From Scylla paramamosain (lineage: Eukaryota; Arthropoda; Malacostraca; Decapoda; Portunidae), in NCBI RefSeq assembly GCF_035594125.1, contig NW_026973735.1, forward strand, positions 258,501 to 322,500: a DNA stretch of 64,000 bases, given 5' to 3'. This document shows positions 56,069 through 64,000 of this stretch, piece after piece. Below the pieces are notes generated by a model, which was not told the DNA's origin, did not search any database, and saw only the letters and a program-made list of their open reading frames with translations. The translations under genes were made by a program, and so were the position numbers. Position 1 is the stretch's first letter. Each line of letters opens with the position of its first letter.

Positions 56069-56212
56069 TGAGATTTACACTATAATCTTTGAAGCAATAC
56101 TCACATAAATGGACACTGAATATTTAGTAAAGCTTTCAAAAGATTTACACTGTCATTGTTCAAGCAATGCTCACCAGAGTGGGGACAACGTTTAGTAAAG
56201 CTTCTCAAGTGT
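56069..56212. repeat. Diverged tandem duplication, ~70 bp unit
   Basis: AGATTTACACT, then CAAGCAATRCTCAC or GAAGCAATACTCAC, a GGNGACAAC/GGACACTGAA word, and TTTAGTAAAGCTT occur twice, offset by about 70 bp. Confidence 0.75.
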
Positions 56213-56829
56213 AGGCAGTTTGATGTTTACTTAGTAAAACCACAGCGGGTTACTGAAATAAAATGGTTCTCTCATAAGAGCGCAATGATGATTAATTTTG
56301 GCTCTTTCTCTATTTTCTTTTTTTTCTTTTTTTTTTAATGGTAATGCATGGCGTTAGCTACAGCATCATTATGGGCACACTCTTCAAGACCCCCATTATT
56401 GTCGTAGGGAAAGTACTTATACAACACCAAATCCGAACTGTGGCCTCGGTATTTCGTGTTACTGGCCAGTGTTCATGATATGATGCTGCAAAGGGTCTTC
56501 GGGCCCTCCAGGCTCAATTCCCTAACCTTGCTTTATACTCTCGCTCTTCCTTCTTACAAGCAGAAAGTGAGTCCATTGCAATATGAAAAAGGATATAAAA
56601 AAGGTGCCAGATTATGAAAAAATGCAGGTGTAGTGTAGATTGTTACTAATATTATACTGAAATTAATTGTTCATACATATTTTGTAACTTTTAAAGCATT
56701 CTGTACATTTTACCGTGTTCTTTTATATTTGACAGTGCCGCCGAAGTCCCGAGTGGCTTCGAGACAAGGAAGAGAAGCCACGCGACTCACTTCAGCCAGT
56801 CAGTCAGTGGTCAGTGGCGTCAGCCTCGT
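56213..56829. other. Non-coding, nothing recognised
   Basis: Unique sequence up to the insertion point of the jockey element. T-run at 56318-56336. Confidence 0.55.
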
Positions 56830-56831
56830 TG

Positions 56832-56862
<31 letters not shown>

Positions 56863-59800
56863 AGGAAGGATACTGGCCAAGGGCAACAAAAATCTAATAA
56901 AAAAAATGCCCACTGAAATGCCAGTCCCTAAAAGGGTCAAAGCAGTGGTCAAAAATTGGTGGATAAGTGTCTTGAAACCTCCCTCTTGAAGGAATTCAAG
57001 TCATAGGAAGGTGGAAATACAGAAGCAGGCAAGGAGTTCCAGAGTTTACCAGAGAAAGGGATGAATGATTGAGAATACTGGTTAACTCTTGCGTTAGAGA
57101 GGTGGACAGAATAGGAGTGAGAGAAAGAAGAAAGTCTTGTGCAGCGAGGCCGCGGAAGGAGGGGAGGCATGCAGTTAGCAAGATCAGAAGAGCAGTTAGC
57201 ATGAAAATAGCGGTAGAAGACAGCTAGAGATGCAACATTGCGGCGGTGAGAGAGAGGCTGAAGACAGTCAGTTAGAGGAGAGGAGTTGATGAGACGAAAA
57301 GCTTTTGATTCCACCCTGTCTAGAACAGCAGTATGAGTGGAACCCCCCCAGACATGTGAAGCATACTCCATACATGGACGGATAAGGCCCTTGTACAGAG
57401 TTAGCAGCTGCGGGGGTGAGAAAAACTGGCGGAGACGTCTCAGAACACCTAACTTCATGGAAGCTGTTTTAGCTAGAGATGAGATGTGAAGTTTCCAGTT
57501 CAGATTATAAGTAAAGGACAGACCGAGGATGTTCAGTGTAGAAGAGGGGGATAGTTGAGTGTCACTGAAGAAGAGGGGATAGTTGTCTGGAAGATTGTGT
57601 CGAGTTGATAGATGGAGGAATTGAGTTTTTGAGGCATTGAACAATACCAAGTTTGCTCTGCCCCAATCAGAAATTTTAGAAAGATCAGAAGTCAGGCGTT
57701 CTGTGGCTTCCCTGCGTGATATGTTTACCTCCTGAAGGGTTGGACGTCTATGAAAAGACGTGGAAAAGTGCAGGGTGGTATCATCAGCATAGGAGTGGAT
57801 AGGACAAGAAGTTTGTTTTAGAAGATCATTAATGAATAATAAGAAGAGAGTGGGTGACAGGACAGAACCCTGAGGAACACCACTGTTAATAGATTTAGGA
57901 GAAGAACAATGACCGTCTACCACAGCAGCAATAGAACGGTCAGAAAGGAAACTTGAGATGAAGTTACAGAGAGAAGGATAGAAACCGTAGGAGGGTAGTT
58001 TGGAAATCAAAGCTTTGTGCCAGACTCTATCAAAGGCTTTTGATATGTCCAAGGCAACAGCAAAAGTTTCACCAAAGTCTCTAAAAGAGGATGACCAAGA
58101 CTCAGTAAGGAAAGCCAGAAGATCACCAGTCGAGCGGCCTTGACGGAACCCATACTGGCGATCAGATAGAAGGTTGTGAAGTGATAGATGTTTAAGAATC
58201 TTCCTGTTGAGGATAGATTCAAAAACTTTAGATAAGCAGGAAATTAAAGCAATAGGACGGTAGTTTGAGGGATTAGAGCGGTCACCCTTTTTAGGAACAG
58301 GTTGAATGTAGGCAAACTTCCAGCAAGAAGGAAAGGTAGATGTTGACAGACAGAGCTGAAAGAGTTTGACTAGGCAAGGTGCAAGCACGGAGGCACAGTT
58401 TCGGAGAACAATAGGAGGGACCCCATCAGGTCCATAAGCCTTCTGAGGGTTTAGGCCAGCGAGGGCATGGAAAACATCATTACGAAGAATTTTAATACGA
58501 GGCATGAAGTAGTCAGAGGGTGGAGGAGAGGGAGGAACAAGCCCAGAATCGTCCAAGGTAGAGTTTTTAGCAAAGGTTTGAGCAAAGAGTTCAGCTTTAG
58601 AAATAGATGTGATAGCAGTGGTGCCATCTGGTTGAAGTAGAGGAGGGAAAGAAGAAGAAGCAAAGTTATTGGAGATATTTTTGGCTAGATGCCAGAAATC
58701 ACGAGGGGAGTTAGATCTTGAAAGGTTTTGACATTTTCTGTTAATGAAGGAGTTTTTGGCTAGTTGGAGAACAGACTTGGCATGGTTCCGGGCAGAAATA
58801 TAAAGTGCATGAGATTCTGGTGAAGGAAGGCTTAAGTACCTTTTGTGGGCCACCTCTCTATCATGTATAGCACGAGAACAAGCTGTGTTAAACCAAGGTT
58901 TAGAAGGTTTAGGACGAGAAAAAGAGTGAGGAATGTACGCCTCCATGCCAGACACTATCACCTCTGTTATGCGCTCAGCACACAAAGACGGGTCTCTGAC
59001 ACGGAAGCAGTAGTCATTCCAAGGAAAATCAGCAAAATACCGCCTCAGGTCCCCCCAACTAGCAGAGGCAAAACGCCAGAGGCACCTTCGCTTAGGGGGA
59101 TCCTGAGGAGGGATTGGAGTGATAGGACAAGATAAAGATATGAGATTGTGATCGGAGGAGCCCAACGGAGAAGAAAGGGTGACAGCATAAGCAGAAGGAT
59201 TAGAGGTCAGGAAAAGGTCAAGAATGTTGGGCGTATCTCCAAGACGGTCAGGAATACGAGTAGGGTGTTGCACCAATTGCTCTAGGTCATGGAGGATAGC
59301 AAAGTTGTAGGCTAGTTCACCAGGATGGTCAGTGAAGGGAGAGGAAAGCCAAAGCTGGTGGTGAACATTGAAGTCTCCAAGAATGGAGATCTCTGCAAAA
59401 GGGAAGAGGGTCAGAATGTGCTCCACTTTGGAAGTTAAGTAGTCAAAGAATTTCTTATAGTCAGAGGAGTTAGGAGAGAGGTATACAGCACAGATAAATT
59501 TAGTATGAGAATGACTCTGTAGTCGTAGCCAGATGGTGGAAAACTCGGAAGATTCAAGAGCGTGGGCACGAGAGCAGGTTAAGTCATTGCGCACATAAAC
59601 GCAGCATCCAGCTCTGGATCGAAAATGAGGATAGAGAAAGTAGGAGGGAACAGAAAAGGGGCTACTGTCAGTTGCCTCAGACACCTGAGTTTCAGTGAGG
59701 AAAAGAAGATGAGGTTTAGAAGAGGAGAGGTGGTGTTCTACAGATTGAAAATTAGATCTTAGACCGCGAATGTTGCAGAAGTTAATGAAGAAAAAGTTGA

Positions 59801-60080
59801 GGGGGGTGTCAAGACACTTAGGGTCGTCGACGGAAAGGCAGTCCGACCTGGGGACATTTATGGTCCCCTCCCCAGATGGGGACTCCGAGGCTGGTGTAGG
59901 AGTCGCCATGATTTTAAAATTTTTGGAGTGAAGGGTGTGTGTGTTATTAGGTGCTTGTAGTTTTGTGTGGAGGAAGAGAGTTGTCTTTAGAGGGCAGGCT
60001 GTGACTACCCCATTGTGTTGTGAGACACAAAGGGAAACGTTCAGTGAGGTCACAGCTGGGTTTAATGATAAGTTCACAGC
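56830..60080 (-). mobile_element. Jockey-type non-LTR retrotransposon, long copy
   Basis: A T-run at 56831-56859 (poly(A) on the minus strand) marks the 3' end. It is preceded by a 3' UTR shared with the copies at 1-255, 29.9, 37.3 and 40.7 kb. The 5' boundary is uncertain: the frame stays open upstream of the ATG at 59909 to about 60080, and no ORF1 with zinc knuckles is visible. I could not find a convincing target-site duplication. Five other copies or scraps in this window show the family was successful here. Confidence 0.9.
56949..59909 (-). CDS. Endonuclease/reverse transcriptase of a jockey-type element
   Basis: A 986-residue protein starting at ATG 59909 ([13 protein letters not shown]); the frame is open farther upstream but only to a GTG. 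Residues about 40-265 form an APE-type endonuclease: LTET with Glu about 73, GDFN at about 178-181, SDH at about 252-254. It would nick target DNA. Residues about 535-790 form the reverse transcriptase: [15 protein letters not shown] (about 620), [10 protein letters not shown] (about 677) and the catalytic YADD (about 707-710), followed by [14 protein letters not shown] and a C-terminal [11 protein letters not shown] block. All recognised catalytic residues are present and no stop or frameshift interrupts the frame. This looks like a recently active copy, although the missing ORF1 leaves autonomy open. Confidence 0.93.
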   Translation of the reverse strand: MATPTPASESPSGEGTINVPRSDCLSVDDPKCLDTPLNFFFINFCNIRGLRSNFQSVEHHLSSSKPHLLFLTETQVSEATDSSPFSVPSYFLYPHFRSRAGCCVYVRNDLTCSRAHALESSEFSTIWLRLQSHSHTKFICAVYLSPNSSDYKKFFDYLTSKVEHILTLFPFAEISILGDFNVHHQLWLSSPFTDHPGELAYNFAILHDLEQLVQHPTRIPDRLGDTPNILDLFLTSNPSAYAVTLSSPLGSSDHNLISLSCPITPIPPQDPPKRRCLWRFASASWGDLRRYFADFPWNDYCFRVRDPSLCAERITEVIVSGMEAYIPHSFSRPKPSKPWFNTACSRAIHDREVAHKRYLSLPSPESHALYISARNHAKSVLQLAKNSFINRKCQNLSRSNSPRDFWHLAKNISNNFASSSFPPLLQPDGTTAITSISKAELFAQTFAKNSTLDDSGLVPPSPPPSDYFMPRIKILRNDVFHALAGLNPQKAYGPDGVPPIVLRNCASVLAPCLVKLFQLCLSTSTFPSCWKFAYIQPVPKKGDRSNPSNYRPIALISCLSKVFESILNRKILKHLSLHNLLSDRQYGFRQGRSTGDLLAFLTESWSSSFRDFGETFAVALDISKAFDRVWHKALISKLPSYGFYPSLCNFISSFLSDRSIAAVVDGHCSSPKSINSGVPQGSVLSPTLFLLFINDLLKQTSCPIHSYADDTTLHFSTSFHRRPTLQEVNISRREATERLTSDLSKISDWGRANLVLFNASKTQFLHLSTRHNLPDNYPLFFSDTQLSPSSTLNILGLSFTYNLNWKLHISSLAKTASMKLGVLRRLRQFFSPPQLLTLYKGLIRPCMEYASHVWGGSTHTAVLDRVESKAFRLINSSPLTDCLQPLSHRRNVASLAVFYRYFHANCSSDLANCMPPLLPRPRCTRLSSFSHSYSVHLSNARVNQYSQSFIPFSGKLWNSLPASVFPPSYDLNSFKREVSRHLSTNF

Positions 60081-60999
60081 ACCCCCTGAACAGTGCTTTA
60101 GACCTCACTGGGAGTAATTATCGTTTCGGCAGGTGTCTACTGCCTCCTCCTTGTGGTGTACGTGTGAGTCTTCTGTGTTTTCTTGGACGCTTATTTGGGC
60201 TTTAGGTGAACCAAAACTCTCCCAAAGCTTATCCACAGTGGTCAGCAGGTATGTTAACTTGGTAATAAGTGTATTTGGACATATACTGCTAGTGAAACTG
60301 ATGTGTCATGCCTCGCTAGGCTGGTAGGAAGCAAGCGGTTGAGGAATCACAGTTGTCAGACCATTAATAACTAACATTTTCTTAATTTTGCATATTTGTC
60401 AGTTTTTTTTGTATTTCATATGACTATCTAGGATGTAAGTGTTTCCAGTGCGATGAATCTAAAGGAATGGTGCTTGAAATGGGAGGTTGTAAGGCTGAGG
60501 GACACGAAAATAGACTTGAGTGTTGGCAGGAGGGTGCGGTACGTCTACTGTCTAGGCGTCTCTGCTCCCTCACCACGCACCCCGCCGCTGTCACAACATT
60601 CCCCGGTATATTACACTTGTTTCTTGAATGTTTACCGTAAAGTCTGCAATCAGGAATCATCGCAAACATTAACCATTGTTGTCTTTTCTGATCACCACCA
60701 CATCCTCTGCCGTTCCACCTTCTACCACTCCAATATTATCTTCCACTTCCTTGTCGCTGTTTGTTCCTGCATCACTTTCATAACCGTCATCAACTGCCTT
60801 TCCCTCATCAGCACATCCTTCACCTCCACCACATCAACTCACTCCACTTCATCATCAACTCATCCACTCGAGGAATCATGTGGGGAGCCAAGAGTGAGAG
60901 AGCTGAGGTGAATAAACACTCGTTACTAGAATCACTGTTCATCTCATTAAATTGAGAGTGACTTGTCTTGTTGCCATGGGGTTTATCTTTACCCCCACC
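60081..60999. other. Non-coding, nothing recognised
   Basis: Unique sequence. May include the 5' UTR of the jockey element near 60081-60240. A TCATCA/CACC-rich patch at 60700-60860 gives short artefact frames. Confidence 0.5.
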
Positions 61000-61220
61000 A
61001 GCCCCACCCCAACCCAGCCTCCCCAGCCTTACCTCCCCTAGTCTCACCTCCCCAGCGCCATCTTTCCAGTTTCCTGTTCCTAGTTTCGCCTCTCCAGCCT
61101 CACCTTCCCAGCTTTCCCTAGCCTCACCTTCTCAGTCTAACCTCCACAACCCTGTCTTTCTAGCCTCGCCTCCTCTTCCTTGCTTACCATGCCACCTATC
61201 CCCCAGCTTCTCCACTCCCC
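61000..61220. repeat. C-rich degenerate tandem repeat
   Basis: Words such as CAGCCTCACCTCCC and CCTAGYCTCACCTYC recur about ten times at 14-20 bp spacing. The plus strand is mainly pyrimidine with regular AG or TAG steps. Confidence 0.75.
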
Positions 61221-61274
61221 AGCTTTAGTAGTAACGACCCCCGCAGGCCACGTAATTGCACGAGTCATTACCTT

Positions 61275-61308
61275 GTGTGTGTGTGTGTGTGTGTATGTGT
61301 GTGTGTGT
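61275..61308. repeat. (TG)n microsatellite
   Basis: Short GT run with one TATG interruption. The stretch 61309-61654 is unique, with CTGT and CTAT tetranucleotide patches at 61438-61460 and 61560-61590. Confidence 0.93.
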
Positions 61309-61652
61309 CCACGAGGAGGCCAGGAAGCAGCAGCAGAATTGGCCTTTAGGTATTTTCATTAACTTATTTGGATAACGTGAATATCAAGCATATCAGTTAT
61401 CCTTGAGGTGGGATTAGGTTAGCGGATGTTAGCTGGTTGTCTGTCTGTCTGTTTGTCTACCTGGTGATTTGTCTTTGTGCCGACACATCAATGTATTTAT
61501 TTTTTTTCTATTTACCTCAGTTTTGTTCTGTATCTATCTATGTGTTTTTTTTTCTCTGCATCTATGTATCTATCTATCTATCTATCTGCATCTGCTTGTC
61601 TAATTTCATCCATTTATTTATATATGTCTGTTATCTACCTATATAACTTCTC

Positions 61653-61852
<200 letters not shown>

Positions 61853-62486
61853 TTTTTCGTCACCTTCACGTGGATGTTGCTGCATCATAATTCACTTAGA
61901 ATCATTGATGCAGTGAGGCGCTGGTCACTGCACCGCGGGGGCGCTTCGATCATGAATACTATCGTGCGGGAAAATTAGTAACTTCCAATAAAGTGTCCAC
62001 CTAGTGTTAAGAAAGTGAGAGGAAGAAATGTTTGCCAACGCCCTTCATAAGGAGACCAAACGAACTGAATAGACCAGGGAACCTCATGAGAATAAAACCT
62101 TTTGCTTCACATTTGGATTAAATTGTTGGACTTGCCTATGGACTCCCACACTCTGGCGTCTTGAGAGTTTTTTTTTTTTTTCCCCACGAGATTTCATTGC
62201 ATGAATACAAAAATAAAGTGAACCTCTTCCCTCTCACTCACAGTCTTCAAGGAACATTGTAGTTTTTGTTGTCCTTGGCACGAACTTTTAAATGATAATA
62301 ATAATAAAAAAAAGAACAATAAAAAAAATATATAATCCAGTAAAGATTTCCTTCCCACTTACAGTCCTCGTTTTCTAAGCTCTCCACGGCAGGACTCCAC
62401 GCAGGTCGCAGGAAACTGAGGGCAGAGTCTTCTTTTTTCTAGCCTTTGTTCTACTGTTAATATTCATTCTGCTTCGTGGGTTGGGA
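61853..62486. other. Non-coding, nothing recognised
   Basis: Unique AT-rich sequence with A- or T-runs near 62170 and 62300. Confidence 0.55.
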
Positions 62487-63450
<964 letters not shown>

Positions 63451-63544
63451 TTGTGTTTTCTTTATTTATAGCGTTAGTTTTGTTTCCAGGGCTCATTTTT
63501 GGCACGTAAGTATATGTTTTATTTTTATTTATTACTTTTTTGAT

Positions 63545-63628
63545 GAGGGAGGTGGACGTGACCAGAGTTTGAACTGAGCAGATTGAAAAGACTAGCGTTA
63601 ACTGACTGAACCACAAGGCACTTGTTTT
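63545..63628 (-). repeat. tRNA-derived SINE relic
   Basis: The minus strand reads GTGCCTTGTGGTTCAGTCAG, TTAACGCTAGTCTTTTCAAT, CTGCTCAGTTCAAACTCTGG, TCACGTCCACCTCCCTCATC. The first part matches an A box (GGTTCAGTCAGTTAA), the second an anticodon arm with CTTTTCAATC (lysine-tRNA-like), the third a B box (GTTCAAACTC). The tail after it is not tRNA, as expected for a SINE. Confidence 0.6.
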
Positions 63629-64000
63629 GTGCGTGTAAGCAAGCTACTCTTAAGTGCATATTTTGTTTTATACATTTACCACGACGGAAATTTCTCAAGT
63701 ATGGCAAAAAGAGGCTCCTTTTCTTCCAACAGATTTATTAGAGTCGTGTTTGTCACTTCCAGCATTACATTTTAGGTTAGATGGTCGTAACAATAAACTC
63801 CACATGCAAGCCTTAAAGAATAACATTTCCTTCCACAAGTCACTGTAATTAAGTTCATCTACAACATCCATTCCATTCCAGCGATTTCTTGTGGTGTGTA
63901 GGTTTAGGCAGAACAACACTGGGTCTACAAGCTGCTCATGTTTGTCTGTCTGTCCACGCGTCGCCTGGAACTCGTGTACTGAAAGCCTGCATGGAAATCT
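63629..64000. other. Non-coding, nothing recognised
   Basis: Unique sequence to the window end; short frames only. Confidence 0.5.

Noticed and set aside
59910..60077. Start of the jockey protein at 60077
   Set aside because: The codon there is GTG. The first ATG is at 59909 and leads into a normal endonuclease N-terminus.
56805..60245. CAGTGGTCAG at 56805 and again at 60236 as target-site duplication of the jockey element
   Set aside because: The left copy is separated from the poly(A)-side boundary by about 16 bases, so the geometry is wrong for a target duplication; probably chance.

Overview
This is a piece of a large, repeat-choked animal nuclear genome, most probably a decapod crustacean (crab-like). 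The evidence is the very high density of long, pure (TA)n, (CT)n/(GA)n and (TG)n/(CA)n microsatellites, jockey-type non-LTR retrotransposons, and several dispersed repeats whose sequence I associate with decapods. There are no operons, ribosome binding sites, tRNA genes, rRNA genes or CRISPR arrays. Most open frames in the window are translations of microsatellites (poly-YI, poly-SL, poly-RE, poly-CV, poly-TH) and are not genes. || Layout. 1-4.1 kb: the 3' scrap of a jockey element, then microsatellites. 4.15-5.2 kb: a weak candidate for a very small spliced gene. 6.5-7.1 kb: a retrotransposon scrap bracketed by (CT)n. 9.5-11.4 kb: a local array of a dispersed repeat and a clean 37-bp minisatellite. 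11.7-29.9 kb: microsatellites, a 1-kb polypyrimidine tract, old tandem repeats and decapod-type dispersed repeats. 29.9-31.0 kb: an internally deleted jockey copy. 31-37 kb: compound microsatellites and MITE-like units. 37.3-38.1 kb: a 5'-truncated jockey copy. 41.9-42.5 kb: copy A of a dispersed duplication. 42.5-46 kb: a 3.4-kb T-rich degenerate minisatellite. 46.6-51.1 kb, minus strand: the only convincing host protein gene, a large uncharacterised and probably nuclear protein with a 3.5-kb exon and a likely short first exon. 51.5-51.8 kb: another jockey scrap. 52.4-53.7 kb: copy B of the duplication, with a retrotransposon scrap sitting inside its (CT)n tract. 53.7-54.8 kb: a dead Tc1/mariner transposase. 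56.8-60 kb, minus strand: a jockey-type element whose 986-residue endonuclease/reverse transcriptase frame is intact. 61.7-64 kb: two tRNA-derived SINE-like relics around an old ~142-bp tandem repeat. || How the parts relate. The intact element at 57-60 kb is the reference for at least five broken relatives in the window, so truncation points, an internal deletion and tail changes can be read by comparison. The two duplication copies act as filled and empty sites. They show directly that a second non-LTR family landed in a (CT)n tract, and the arrangement at 6.5-7.1 kb is the same. Several element tails run straight into (TA)n, which suggests that retroposition seeds part of the microsatellite load.
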